Shown here: positions 26,894-34,966 of the stretch, in pieces
How the letters are laid out: the number at the start of each line of letters is the position of its first letter
Position numbering within the stretch: the stretch's first letter is position 1
Assembly: GCA_002304345.1 (NCBI GenBank)
Contig: NEUU01000020.1
Coordinates: 16,506-80,505, forward strand
Direction: 5' to 3'
Source: Verrucomicrobia bacterium Tous-C9LFEB
GTDB lineage: Bacteria > Verrucomicrobiota > Verrucomicrobiia > Methylacidiphilales > UBA1321
DNA length: 64,000 bases
Notes under the pieces: generated by a model
Database searches by the model: none
Told to the model about the DNA's origin: nothing
The model's input: the letters and a program-made list of their open reading frames with translations, nothing else
Position numbers and translations under genes: made by a program

Positions 26894-28048
26894 ATGCCCC
26901 GGCCCGCCCAACGTCTTCAGGTTTTCACGGAATCGGTTATCCGCGAGATGACCCGCATTGCGAATCGCCACCAGGCGATCAACCTCGCGCAGGGCTTTCC
27001 CGATTTCGATCCGCCCGCCGTGTTGCTCGATGCACTCACCACCGCCATTCGCGGGCCGCATCATCAATACGCCATCACGTGGGGTGCCCCGCGTTTTCGT
27101 AATGCGCTCGCCCGCAAGCACAGTCATTTCAGCGGACTCTCCATCGATCCCGAAAAACACATCGTCACCACCTGCGGCAGCACCGAAGCGATGATGGTGT
27201 CCATGATGACTGCGTGCGATCCCGGCGACAAAGTCATCGTCTTCTCGCCGTTCTACGAAAACTATGCGGCGGACGCGATCCTCTCCGGCGCACAACCGAT
27301 CTACGTGCCGCTGCGCGCACCCGATTTTACCTTCGACCCGGAGGAACTCCGTCGCGCGTTCGCGTCGGGCGCGAAGGCCATCGTGGTATGCAATCCCTCG
27401 AACCCGAGCGGCAAAGTCTTCACGCGCGAAGAGCTCCTCTCCATCGCCGCGCTCGCCGAGGAGTTCGACACCTTCGTCCTCATGGACGAAGTCTACGAGC
27501 ACATCGTCTACGCGCCGCACCAGCACACCGTCTTCGCCACCCTGCCCGGCATGTGGGAACGCACACTCAGTTGCGGTTCGCTTTCGAAAACCTACTCCAT
27601 CACCGGCTGGCGACTCGGCTACGTGATCGCCCCGGAAGCGCTCATCGCGCAGGCGCGCAAGGTGCACGACTTCCTCACCGTCGGCGCGGCCGCTCCGTTG
27701 CAGGAAGCCGCCGTGACGGCGCTCGAATTGCCAGACAGCTACTACGCCGAACTCCTCCGCGAATACACGGCGAAGCGCGATGTGATGCTCGGCTATTTGA
27801 AGCAAACCGGTCTCCCCTACACGGAACCGCAAGGCGCGTATTACGTTCTCGTCGACATCTCCTCGTTCGGTTTCAAGACCGACATGGAATGCGCGCAATG
27901 GATGGCGCAGGAAGTCGGCGTCGCGGGCGTTCCCGGCTCGAGTTTCTTCCGCGAACCGGAACACCGCTATATCCGCTTCCACTTCGCCAAGCGCGAAGAA
28001 ACGCTGCACGCCGCAGGTCAACGCCTCGTCGACAAACTCAAACGCTGA
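26894..28048 (+). CDS. Class I/II PLP-dependent aminotransferase
   Basis: The 384-residue enzyme has the fold-type I aminotransferase motifs: INLAQGFPDFDPPAVLLDA, HHQYAITWGAPRFRNALA, IVTTCGSTEAMMVSMM, VCNPSNPSGKVFTREEL, LMDEVYEHIVY with the PLP-contacting Asp, and SLSKTYSITGWRLGYVIAP with the PLP Lys. The C terminus includes YIRFHFAK, with the substrate carboxylate-binding Arg. The GFPDF motif is typical of the methionine/kynurenine/glutamine transaminase group (YbdL-like). It follows the Met/Cys-rich gene but is separated by a strong terminator, so it has its own promoter. A link to sulfur amino-acid salvage is suggested only by the neighbouring cysteine genes. Confidence 0.88.
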   Translation: MPRPAQRLQVFTESVIREMTRIANRHQAINLAQGFPDFDPPAVLLDALTTAIRGPHHQYAITWGAPRFRNALARKHSHFSGLSIDPEKHIVTTCGSTEAMMVSMMTACDPGDKVIVFSPFYENYAADAILSGAQPIYVPLRAPDFTFDPEELRRAFASGAKAIVVCNPSNPSGKVFTREELLSIAALAEEFDTFVLMDEVYEHIVYAPHQHTVFATLPGMWERTLSCGSLSKTYSITGWRLGYVIAPEALIAQARKVHDFLTVGAAAPLQEAAVTALELPDSYYAELLREYTAKRDVMLGYLKQTGLPYTEPQGAYYVLVDISSFGFKTDMECAQWMAQEVGVAGVPGSSFFREPEHRYIRFHFAKREETLHAAGQRLVDKLKR

Positions 28049-28127
28049 GTTCTCGAGACGAGCCCAGTCTGACGCCACGCAGTGGGCCGTGCTATTTTGC
28101 GTGTTGCATCATGCCCGCTCGAAAGAA

Positions 28128-28166
28128 GTCGAATTCGACCCACGCAAAGACCCGAATCAGCCTAAC
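28128..28166 (+). promoter_or_regulatory. Conserved 39-bp upstream element, copy A
   Basis: This element begins GTCGAATTCGACCCACGC and ends CCGAATCAGCCTAAC, 46 bases before the start of the exported protein at 28213. Its beginning and end recur with no length change upstream of the two paralogous genes at 30852 (minus) and 34800 (minus). Copy A and copy B agree at about 29 of 39 positions. It is likely a regulatory site or promoter shared by the three genes. Confidence 0.7.
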
Positions 28167-28212
28167 GACTTTCGACGGTCCGTGGTTGAATAACCGTAGC
28201 CCCTAAGCCTCC

Positions 28213-29013
28213 ATGAAATACTTCTCCACTCCCCTCCTGTCGGCAGGAATTCTCCTTGCCGGGTCGCTTTTGATCACACTGCCTGCCGCCGCCAGCACGG
28301 TCATTTACCGGGAGACTTTCGGCAACGCCAAGGGGAGCAACACCTATCTGACCGATAGCGCCAGTATTCACACCGATTGGAAAGTCTACTCGACCACCAC
28401 CGCCATCAACGGCAGCGCCGCGCGTTCGGTGATTTCCAATGTTGCGAATTCCACAGGAGCTGGCGGACTTCCCAATATCGGCACGGGCTATACGGAAACG
28501 TCGCAGACCAATGGCGTCGCCTTCACCGACAGCATGAGCATCAACTGGCTCTTCATGACGACCGGCCACGCGGGCAACCTGATCGACATCGATCCCACGC
28601 AGGGACTGACCTTCTCGTGGTTCCAAGGCGACGCCAACGCAACCGATGGCTTGCGTCTCACCGTTCAGGTGGCAGGAAATTGGTATGTGACCAATACCCT
28701 CTTCACCACCCCCGCCTCGGGCTCCACCGCCTTGGCGGAAAAAACGTGGACCTTCGCCAATGATGCCACCCAATGGAGCCTGTTGAACTTCACGGCCGGT
28801 TCCACGCTCGGTGTGGATTCCACGCCGCTCACCGGCACGCTACCGACCGGCAACATCACCGGCTTCGGCGTCTATGTTGATCCCAATACGAGCTATGTCC
28901 GCTTTGATAATTTCTCGATCGTCAGTTCCGTGCCGGAACCCTCCACGGCCCTGCTCGTTTCTGTTTTTGGTCTGCTGCTGAGCCTGCGACTTCCGCGCTG
29001 TTGCCGTCGCTAA
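28213..29013 (+). CDS. PEP-CTERM protein, VIYRETFGN family copy 1
   Basis: The 266-residue protein has a signal peptide (SAGILLAGSLLITLPAAAS), then the family opening TVIYRETFGNAKGSNTYL, and conserved blocks HTDWKVYS, GTGYTETSQTNGVAFTDS, LFMTTGHAGNLIDIDPTQGL, TFSWFQGDANATDGLRLTVQ and GNWYVTNTLF, ending in VPEPSTALLVSVFGLLLSL and Arg/Cys-rich residues. Two paralogs lie at 30058 and 34090. Motifs such as a beta-sandwich with GRNWYVT-type blocks suggest a carbohydrate-binding or matrix role, but no known domain is certain. This copy alone keeps a canonical PEP-CTERM signal. It probably belongs to the regulon defined by the shared 39-bp element. Confidence 0.82.
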   Translation: MKYFSTPLLSAGILLAGSLLITLPAAASTVIYRETFGNAKGSNTYLTDSASIHTDWKVYSTTTAINGSAARSVISNVANSTGAGGLPNIGTGYTETSQTNGVAFTDSMSINWLFMTTGHAGNLIDIDPTQGLTFSWFQGDANATDGLRLTVQVAGNWYVTNTLFTTPASGSTALAEKTWTFANDATQWSLLNFTAGSTLGVDSTPLTGTLPTGNITGFGVYVDPNTSYVRFDNFSIVSSVPEPSTALLVSVFGLLLSLRLPRCCRR

Positions 29014-29146
29014 AACCTTTTCCATTTAAATCTCGGGAATCGTTCTTCCCCTGCCGTTCGCACAAAGGGAACTGGACAGTTTTGACACGGCTGTGGCAAC
29101 CTCAATTGAGTCTGCCGCCTGTCGCCGATCCAGAAATCCGCCTGCC

Positions 29147-30049
29147 ATGAACGACACCTCTTCGGATATTCCCACGCTGTGCTGGACAGAATCCTTTCCC
29201 GCCGTTCAGGTCCCCATCGTCGCGCTGCATTTTCCCGACCGTCAACGCAACGAGATGCGCCACGCGCATGACTTCATGGAAATTCAGCTCTGTGCCCAGG
29301 GACACGGCGAGCAGCAGATTTCCCACGGCAACAGTTCCTTCAACAAGGGCGACGCCATCTTTCTTCGCCCCGGCGCGTGGCATGCGGGCATCAACAACAG
29401 TCACGTCAATGCCTACGTCTGCTGTTTTGGCACCTCGCTCCTGCGTCGTGAACTGCTCTGGATGCTGGACGAACCCGCCCTGAATTTCCTGCTCTGGCGC
29501 CAATCCCCCGACGATCCCACCGGCACCTTCCGCCTGCATCTGGAGCCCGATACGTTGCGCCGCTGCATTCATCACCTCAAAGAACTCGCCGCGCTGGGAG
29601 AAGTCGAAACACCGGGCTCGCGCCCTTATCGCATCGGCCACCTTATTCTCATTCTGGTCACCCTCGCGGAAGCCGTGCCCCGCGATAAGATCGATGCGCA
29701 ATCCGACCGCGAACCGGTTCACTCGGCCGTGAAGCGCGCCATGTGCATGCTGGCGGAAGATATCGGCGGCGAGTGGACCTCCTCCGGCCTGGCGAAGAAA
29801 CTCAACATTGATGTCTCGTATCTCGGACGCCTGTTCCGCAAGACCCTCGGGTTTCCGCCCATGACCTATCTCACTCAGGTCCGGGCCGAACAAGCCTCAC
29901 GGCTGCTCTTGCGCACCGAAAAAACGATTTCAGAGATTGCCGTGGAAATCGGTTGGGCCGATCCCAATCACTTCGCGCGGCGTTTCCGTTCCCACTTCGG
30001 CATTTCCGCCACGGAATACCGCGCCCGCTTCCGCTCCGCCAAACAATAA
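29147..30049 (+). CDS. AraC family transcriptional regulator
   Basis: The 300-residue protein has an N-terminal cupin sensor (MRHAHDFMEIQLCAQGHGEQ, then GDAIFLRPGAWHAG) and a C-terminal double helix-turn-helix: SSGLAKKLNIDVSYLGRLFR, KTLGFPPMTYLTQVRAEQAS, then ISEIAVEIGWADPNHFARRF and SHFGISATEYR, the classic AraC signature. I start it at ATG 29147; a GTG at 29093 is in frame but would add 18 residues with no family match. It lies between the first and second VIYRETFGN genes, all of which carry a conserved upstream element, so it is the best candidate activator. The sensed sugar is unknown; a rhamnosidase next door suggests rhamnose or a similar deoxysugar. Confidence 0.88.
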   Translation: MNDTSSDIPTLCWTESFPAVQVPIVALHFPDRQRNEMRHAHDFMEIQLCAQGHGEQQISHGNSSFNKGDAIFLRPGAWHAGINNSHVNAYVCCFGTSLLRRELLWMLDEPALNFLLWRQSPDDPTGTFRLHLEPDTLRRCIHHLKELAALGEVETPGSRPYRIGHLILILVTLAEAVPRDKIDAQSDREPVHSAVKRAMCMLAEDIGGEWTSSGLAKKLNIDVSYLGRLFRKTLGFPPMTYLTQVRAEQASRLLLRTEKTISEIAVEIGWADPNHFARRFRSHFGISATEYRARFRSAKQ

Positions 30050-30057
30050 GGCGTCCG

Positions 30058-30852
30058 CTAGACCAGAGCGTTGGCGCGGCGACGCACGCGTTGACACGCC
30101 AGCAGGCAAGCCACACTCCCCAGCAGCAAGACCGCGCTTCGACTTTCCGGAACACTGAGCGCGAACGTATCCAGTCGATTGCTTCCTCCGGCCCCTCGCA
30201 CATCGGAGTAAAGTCCAAACCCGGTGATATTACTCGATGAAAGATCGGTCGCGAGCACATTGCCAACGCTCATGGTCGTTCCCGCAGTAAAATTCAGCGT
30301 GCACCAATCGACGGCATCGTTCGCAAATGCGAAAGACTTCAGCGTCCATACCGAGGCTGTCGACGTGAACAGCTCACTGGTGACATACCAACTCCCCTCC
30401 ACCTGCACCGCTACGCGAAATCCATCCGACGCGGAATTGTTCCGTTGATACCAGGAAAAAGAAAGGTCTGGGCTCTGCGTGACATTGATCAGGTTCCCCG
30501 TATGTCCGGTGGTAAAAAAGAAATACGGGTCAGTGGGTTGATCGGTGTAGAGCACGCCATTTGTTTGGCTGGGCGTGGTGTAACCGGTGCCGACATTATC
30601 CAGATTGGTCGGTGACGAAGCCACATTGGAGGCCACGGCCCGAATCAACCGCCCATTCGTGCCACTCGCCGAATAGTAGACCTGCCAGTCGGTGGCCAGA
30701 TAGGTCGTATTACTCAAAAGATAATTCGTCGTGCCGCTGTTTCCAAAAGTCTCGCGATAGATGACCGTTTGCGCGTGGCTCGGCGTGGCGAAGAACAGGA
30801 GGCCGAGCAAGCCGAGCCGCCCGATGATCGAAAGAAGAGGCTTTTGTTCCAT
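30058..30852 (-). CDS. Exported protein, VIYRETFGN family copy 2 (degenerate PEP-CTERM)
   Basis: The 264-residue protein has a signal peptide (LSIIGRLGLLGLLFFATPSHA) and the same order of blocks as copy 1: TVIYRETFGNSGTTNYLL, ATDWQVYYSASGTNGR, VGTGYTTPSQTNGVLYTD, FFFTTGHTGNLINVTQ, SFSWYQRNNSASDGFRVAVQ and GSWYVTSELF. The C terminus keeps the hydrophobic helix and basic end but reads SVPESRSAVLLLGSVACLL, so the PEP triplet is altered to PES. It may still be sorted, or the signal may be decaying. It is convergent with the AraC gene and divergent from the rhamnosidase-like gene. Confidence 0.78.
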   Translation of the reverse strand: MEQKPLLSIIGRLGLLGLLFFATPSHAQTVIYRETFGNSGTTNYLLSNTTYLATDWQVYYSASGTNGRLIRAVASNVASSPTNLDNVGTGYTTPSQTNGVLYTDQPTDPYFFFTTGHTGNLINVTQSPDLSFSWYQRNNSASDGFRVAVQVEGSWYVTSELFTSTASVWTLKSFAFANDAVDWCTLNFTAGTTMSVGNVLATDLSSSNITGFGLYSDVRGAGGSNRLDTFALSVPESRSAVLLLGSVACLLACQRVRRRANALV

Positions 30853-30902
30853 AGGGTGTGTTTTGGGTGATGGCTCAATCCAACCAGAATTCGCCGGACG
30901 CG

Positions 30903-30941
30903 GTTAGGCTGATTCGCGCTTTTCGTGTGGACCAATTCGAC
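30903..30941 (-). promoter_or_regulatory. Conserved 39-bp upstream element, copy B
   Basis: On the minus strand it begins GTCGAATTGGTCCACACG and ends GCGCGAATCAGCCTAAC, 50 bases before the start of the paralog at 30852. The 13-base end CGAATCAGCCTAA plus final C is identical to copy A. A weaker related sequence, ATCGAACCAGTCCTAG, runs in the other direction just before the rhamnosidase start. Confidence 0.7.
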
Positions 30942-31010
30942 ATGGGATTTTTCCGATTGAATTTCGAATATCGAACCAGTCCTAGTTAAAAACTTTCCAC
31001 GGCCTAATGG

Positions 31011-33896
31011 ATGGCCCGCTTTCTTGATAATCTCATCAAAAAGCGAAATACGTTTTTTCACTACCTTCCCCTCATGCTCATGCAACTGATTCAATCGCCT
31101 TTACTCCAACGCGGCTCACGCCTGCAGGAGATGTCCCGCTTTCGTCTGCGCTTCGAATTTCACGGCACGCTCCACACCCTTCCCGTCGAGGTGACCGCCG
31201 ATTCAAATTACCTGCTTTTCCTCAACGGCGTGGAAGTGGGTCGTGGACCGGGACGTCACTTTGCGGAAACGTTGCCCGTGAACCGGCATGATTTGGCTAG
31301 CGCACTTCGCGAGGGCGAAAATATTCTGTGCGCGCTCGTGCGTCATCTCTATGTGAACACCTTTGGTTATCTGCGGGGAGAACCGGCTTTCGGTCTGGCG
31401 GGAACGGTCGGTGAAATGGATCTGTCGACAAGCAATCCCGAATGGAGAGTCTCCCGCGAAACCGGATTCCACTCTTTTTCACCGCGCGTGAATATGCATC
31501 TCGGCTGTCTGGAAGATCAATCTCCGGACGCAGAGGGCTTGCTGGGGTGGACACGCCTCGAATCGCGCGAAGAAGCCGAGTGGATTCCGGCCCGACCGGT
31601 GGTAAAGGAGTGCCGCGCCTTGATCGCGAATCCCGTACCGCCTTTGCAACGCGTCGAACTCCCTCTGTCGCGGGATATCTCCGTGCTTGGCACATTTCCG
31701 TCGCTGCCCACAAGCTCCGGTCCGCTCTTTACCGTGCCTTCCAGCGGCCCCGGTCAGTTGATCGAAATGACTTTCTCTTCTCCCGACATTCGACCCGAAA
31801 CCGAAGTCACCCTCGGCGTTCGCGGGCTGGGTGCCGTCCTCGAAACGACGCCCGGTCATACCAGTAAAATTTTTCCCTGTGGCCATCATGCCGCGGAGGG
31901 TTCTTTCCACTGCCGGGGTGCCGACTTACGCGACGGCGTGCGTCTGATCACCTGCGATGCGGAACATGTTTTGATTGGCACTCGCGACGAAATTCCCTTT
32001 GCCGTGCAGGCGCAGAAAATCGGCGAGCGTGGATTGGAACGGGCTTTCGACCAATTTCGCGGACTCCCCGCCGAGACGGTCGCGAAATGGGATCTCACTC
32101 CCGTCACGCCGCCCCTGCCTCTGGAGCCAATCGGCACGGATTGTCTGTATGCGTGGAATTCTCTGAGCGGTTTCACTCCGCTTCCCCGTCCCGCAAATTT
32201 TACGCGCGGTCAGTGGCTGCGCCGGGAGGGACTCGTTCTCGATTTGGGCCGTTTTCGATACGGTCATTATCAGATCCATTTCGCGACGACACAACCCACC
32301 CAGGTTGAGATCGGCTATGGCCATGAGACCACCGAAGACGGCACCCCCCAAGTCTTCAATTGGGATCGCGTGCGATTACCCGCCGGGAAAGCCGCCTATC
32401 ACAATCTGTTCACCCCGCGCGGCGCTCGCTATCTTTTTCTCTCCACCACCGGCGAATGTCAGCTCGAATCAATCTCGGTCACCGAAGTGTTAGCGCCACT
32501 GCCGGAACGCGAACAGTTGGGCACCTTTCGCTGCAATGATCCCGAGTGGAATCGTATCTGGGATGCCGCGCGCGAGACGATCCGCTATTCGCGCATCGAT
32601 GTGGTCTCTTCCGATTCCTTCCGCGAATTCTGCGCGTGGCTCGGTGATACGCATTGGATCGGCCGCAACTACTTCTATTCGTTCTTCAGCCCGCACCCCT
32701 TGCGCTACACATGGGAGCTGTATGCGCGCGGCGTGGACGAAGCGGGACGCATGCCGTCGGTGGTCCCCTCTTACGCCATGTTCAATCTTCCGGTCTGGAC
32801 CTGGCAATTCTGGATGGGCACGTGGGAATATTATCTCTACACAGGTGACCTCGATTTTCTGAATTCCATTTTTGATGTCTGCCTGAAGACCCATAGCTAT
32901 TACCAGCAATTCAAAACGAAGCGCGGCACGCTCCTCAACCCGCCGGAATGGCGCATCGTCGACTGGGCTAAAATCGATCTGGGCGGTGAATCGTTCGTTC
33001 TCAACGCCATCTATCGCCGCGCCGTGAGTCAACTGGCGCAAGCCGCGTGCGCGTTGGGCCGCAAGGAGGAAGCGCCCCTGCGCGAAGAAGCCTCGCAATT
33101 ACTTGAAGCGCTGTCCCACCCCCGCTTCGAAGACCCGCATCAACGGCTCTTTCTGGACGGCCTCACGGAAGGTCGGCCCAACACCACGTTTTCGCAGCAT
33201 GCCCAGATTCTGGCCTATGATCTCGGCCTGTGGAACGAACGGAAAATGGGCAACCTGATCGGGCGCATTCTCACGCCAACGCCCCGGCAGGATTTCTGGA
33301 CCCTCGGAGAACCGAGCTTTCATTGGGCTGCGGAAATCCTGCGCAAGCATCCCGATTTTCCGACCTTCGGAAAATGGATTCACGATGCGTACCAGCATCA
33401 AATGGAAGCGGGCGCGACCTGCCTCGGTCATCGTCATCCCGGCCCCATTCCCGGCGAATATCAGGAGCGCACCAAATCGCCCTGTCATGGCTGGGCCTCG
33501 TCGCCGCTCTATCTTTCCGGCGCCATGGCTCTCGGGGTTACCCCGGCGCAGCCCGGTTATCGATCCGTGCGCGTGGCGCCGCGACCGCTGTATCCGGCGA
33601 TGACGCAAGCCTCCGGCACCGTCCCAACATTACGTGGGGCGATCCAGGTGAGTTGGCAACTTCCCACCGCGAAACATAAAACCGGCTTCATCGAAGTGAC
33701 GTTACCGCCGGGAATGGAAGGACAACTCGATCTCAGCGCGACCGAATGGCAGACGGTTCTGCCCGACATCGATGGAATCGCCGCGAAGACTTATGTTCTC
33801 GGTCCTTCGCGCTTTCGACTCGAACTTTCCTTGCCCATGGACCGACCGCAAGCCGTCCGCGCTTCAAAACGCGAGGCGCTGACCGTGCGTCCTTAA
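31011..33896 (+). CDS. GH78-like alpha-L-rhamnosidase
   Basis: The 961-residue product lacks an obvious signal peptide. An N-terminal beta domain has LRFEFHGTLHTLPVEVTA and YLLFLNGVEVGRGPGRHF, the usual lead-in of GH78 enzymes. The alpha/alpha-barrel follows: DPEWNRIWDAARETIRYSRI, SDSFREFCAWLGDTHWIGRN with the acid cluster expected of family GH78, WTWQFWMGTWEYYLYTGDLDF and GWASSPLYLSGAMALGVTPA. A C-terminal beta domain ends the protein. It probably removes terminal rhamnose from glycosides. The first ATG is used here, but ATG at 31074 is also possible, as no Shine-Dalgarno sequence supports either. The classic GH78 DERxGWxGD motif appears altered, so activity should be checked. Confidence 0.78.
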   Translation: MARFLDNLIKKRNTFFHYLPLMLMQLIQSPLLQRGSRLQEMSRFRLRFEFHGTLHTLPVEVTADSNYLLFLNGVEVGRGPGRHFAETLPVNRHDLASALREGENILCALVRHLYVNTFGYLRGEPAFGLAGTVGEMDLSTSNPEWRVSRETGFHSFSPRVNMHLGCLEDQSPDAEGLLGWTRLESREEAEWIPARPVVKECRALIANPVPPLQRVELPLSRDISVLGTFPSLPTSSGPLFTVPSSGPGQLIEMTFSSPDIRPETEVTLGVRGLGAVLETTPGHTSKIFPCGHHAAEGSFHCRGADLRDGVRLITCDAEHVLIGTRDEIPFAVQAQKIGERGLERAFDQFRGLPAETVAKWDLTPVTPPLPLEPIGTDCLYAWNSLSGFTPLPRPANFTRGQWLRREGLVLDLGRFRYGHYQIHFATTQPTQVEIGYGHETTEDGTPQVFNWDRVRLPAGKAAYHNLFTPRGARYLFLSTTGECQLESISVTEVLAPLPEREQLGTFRCNDPEWNRIWDAARETIRYSRIDVVSSDSFREFCAWLGDTHWIGRNYFYSFFSPHPLRYTWELYARGVDEAGRMPSVVPSYAMFNLPVWTWQFWMGTWEYYLYTGDLDFLNSIFDVCLKTHSYYQQFKTKRGTLLNPPEWRIVDWAKIDLGGESFVLNAIYRRAVSQLAQAACALGRKEEAPLREEASQLLEALSHPRFEDPHQRLFLDGLTEGRPNTTFSQHAQILAYDLGLWNERKMGNLIGRILTPTPRQDFWTLGEPSFHWAAEILRKHPDFPTFGKWIHDAYQHQMEAGATCLGHRHPGPIPGEYQERTKSPCHGWASSPLYLSGAMALGVTPAQPGYRSVRVAPRPLYPAMTQASGTVPTLRGAIQVSWQLPTAKHKTGFIEVTLPPGMEGQLDLSATEWQTVLPDIDGIAAKTYVLGPSRFRLELSLPMDRPQAVRASKREALTVRP

Positions 33897-33935
33897 AAAT
33901 ATCGCACACGTAGCAAACCTAGCTCACCTAACGCA
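33895..33935 (+). repeat. Dispersed 32-bp repeat, copy 1 (with 9-base insertion)
   Basis: A 20-base block AAAAATATCGCACACGTAGC (33895-33914) and a 12-base block TCACCTAACGCA (33924-33935) flank AAACCTAGC. Both blocks occur fused, in inverted orientation, at 43696-43727. The first block overlaps the stop codon of the rhamnosidase gene. Confidence 0.75.
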
Positions 33936-33990
33936 AACGTCCGGGGCGGTTCCGTGCTATAACTCGTGCATGCCCGCCTCGTCTCCCTTT

Positions 33991-34019
33991 GAAATCTCAA
34001 ATCTGAAATTTGAAATTTC
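33991..34019. repeat. AT-rich GAAAT/TTTC near-palindromic repeat
   Basis: GAAATCTCAAATCT is followed immediately by GAAATTTGAAATTTC, giving an imperfect hairpin and near tandem repeat in a GC-richer neighbourhood. It lies between a GH78-like gene and the convergent end of the third VIYRETFGN gene, so it may be a simple intergenic repeat or weak bidirectional terminator. The rest of 33936-34089 shows nothing else. Confidence 0.45.
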
Positions 34020-34089
34020 TCGTCGACACCGACCGCGACACCCAACAGAGACGGTCGATTCTCGTAGCGCATTGTCGACGCTATTTATT

Positions 34090-34800
34090 TTAGCGTCCGC
34101 CCGCACTGACACTAAACGTATCGAATCGCCGCGTCTCCCCCGTGGTCGCTTCCGTGAAAAGACCGAAGCCCGTGATGCGGCCTGCGGGGAGGTCCGCCGT
34201 TGGATTCGCCCCCATGGCCAGCGAATGACCCGGCGTGAATTCGAGCAGACGCCAACTCGCCGCCGCCGGAGTGAATGTGAAGCTTTGGTTCGACCAGGCA
34301 TTAGCGGGCGAAGAGAAGAGCGCCTTCGTCACATACCAGAGGCCATCGATCTGAACCGCCACGCGAAAACCATCATCGAGCCGGTTGTTTCTCTGGAACC
34401 AACCAAAGGTCAGACCCTGCGACGGGTCCAGATCGATCGCACTGCCCGTTTCAGCCGAGGTGAAAAAGAAATAGGTATTGGTCGGCACGTCCGTGTAGAT
34501 CAGCCCATTGCTTTCGCTCGTCGTGGCATTCGAGGTACCAATGTTCATCGCCGCGTCCGGTTTCGATGCTCCATTGGAAACAATCGCCCGCGTGGAATTG
34601 CCTTTGGTGCCTGCACGTCCCCAAGCCACCTGCCAATCGGTGAGCACGTGGGCTTTGTGATCGACCGTATAGTTGGCGGAACCGCTATTGCCAAACGTCT
34701 CCTGATAGATGACCGACTCGGCATGCAGAACCGGAGCGCTCAAAAGAGCCCAGAAAAAAATCATCTTATTCGACCGGCAGAAAACAGAATTCTTTTTCAT
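34090..34800 (-). CDS. Exported protein, VIYRETFGN family copy 3 (no PEP-CTERM)
   Basis: The 236-residue protein starts at ATG 34800 with MKKNSVFCRSNKMIFFWALL, a signal peptide ending near SAPVLHAES. A TTG five codons upstream is not needed. The conserved blocks are SVIYQETFGNSGSANYTV, LTDWQVAWGRAGTKGNS, SESNGLIYTDVPTNTYFF, DLDPSQGLTFGWFQRNN, DGFRVAVQIDGLWYVTKAL and ITGFGLFTEATTGETRRF. The protein stops at TFSVSAGGR, just where the PEP-CTERM tail begins in the other copies. It would therefore be secreted or periplasmic but not sorted. It is divergent from the GH39-like gene. Confidence 0.78.
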   Translation of the reverse strand: MKKNSVFCRSNKMIFFWALLSAPVLHAESVIYQETFGNSGSANYTVDHKAHVLTDWQVAWGRAGTKGNSTRAIVSNGASKPDAAMNIGTSNATTSESNGLIYTDVPTNTYFFFTSAETGSAIDLDPSQGLTFGWFQRNNRLDDGFRVAVQIDGLWYVTKALFSSPANAWSNQSFTFTPAAASWRLLEFTPGHSLAMGANPTADLPAGRITGFGLFTEATTGETRRFDTFSVSAGGR

Positions 34801-34844
34801 AGGAGGAATCCGCAACTTCCAACTTACCCAAGCGCGATCCCGCC

Positions 34845-34883
34845 GTTAGGCTCTATTGCGCTTTTCATTTACCCGAATTCGAC
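34845..34883 (-). promoter_or_regulatory. Conserved 39-bp upstream element, copy C
   Basis: On the minus strand it begins GTCGAATTCGGGTAAATG and ends AAGCGCAATAGAGCCTAAC, 44 bases before the start at 34800. It has the same length and end blocks as copies A and B. Immediately beside it on the plus strand, CGAAATCAGCCTAGC (34899-34913) resembles the downstream half and lies about 53 bases before the GH39-like gene, so one region may serve both genes. Confidence 0.68.
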
Positions 34884-34966
34884 GCAATTCCCGCGAATCG
34901 AAATCAGCCTAGCCAAAATCATCCCGAAGCCTAACCACCCACGGGAGCTTTTGTTAAAGTGATCGT

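Noticed and set aside
27214..28206. A 330-codon plus-strand frame overlapping the aminotransferase
   Set aside because: Its composition is Arg/His-rich and it matches no family; the overlapping frame has complete PLP aminotransferase motifs.
33970..34962. A 330-codon plus-strand frame across the third VIYRETFGN gene
   Set aside because: It is antisense to a protein with a signal peptide and family blocks, and its own product has no known features.
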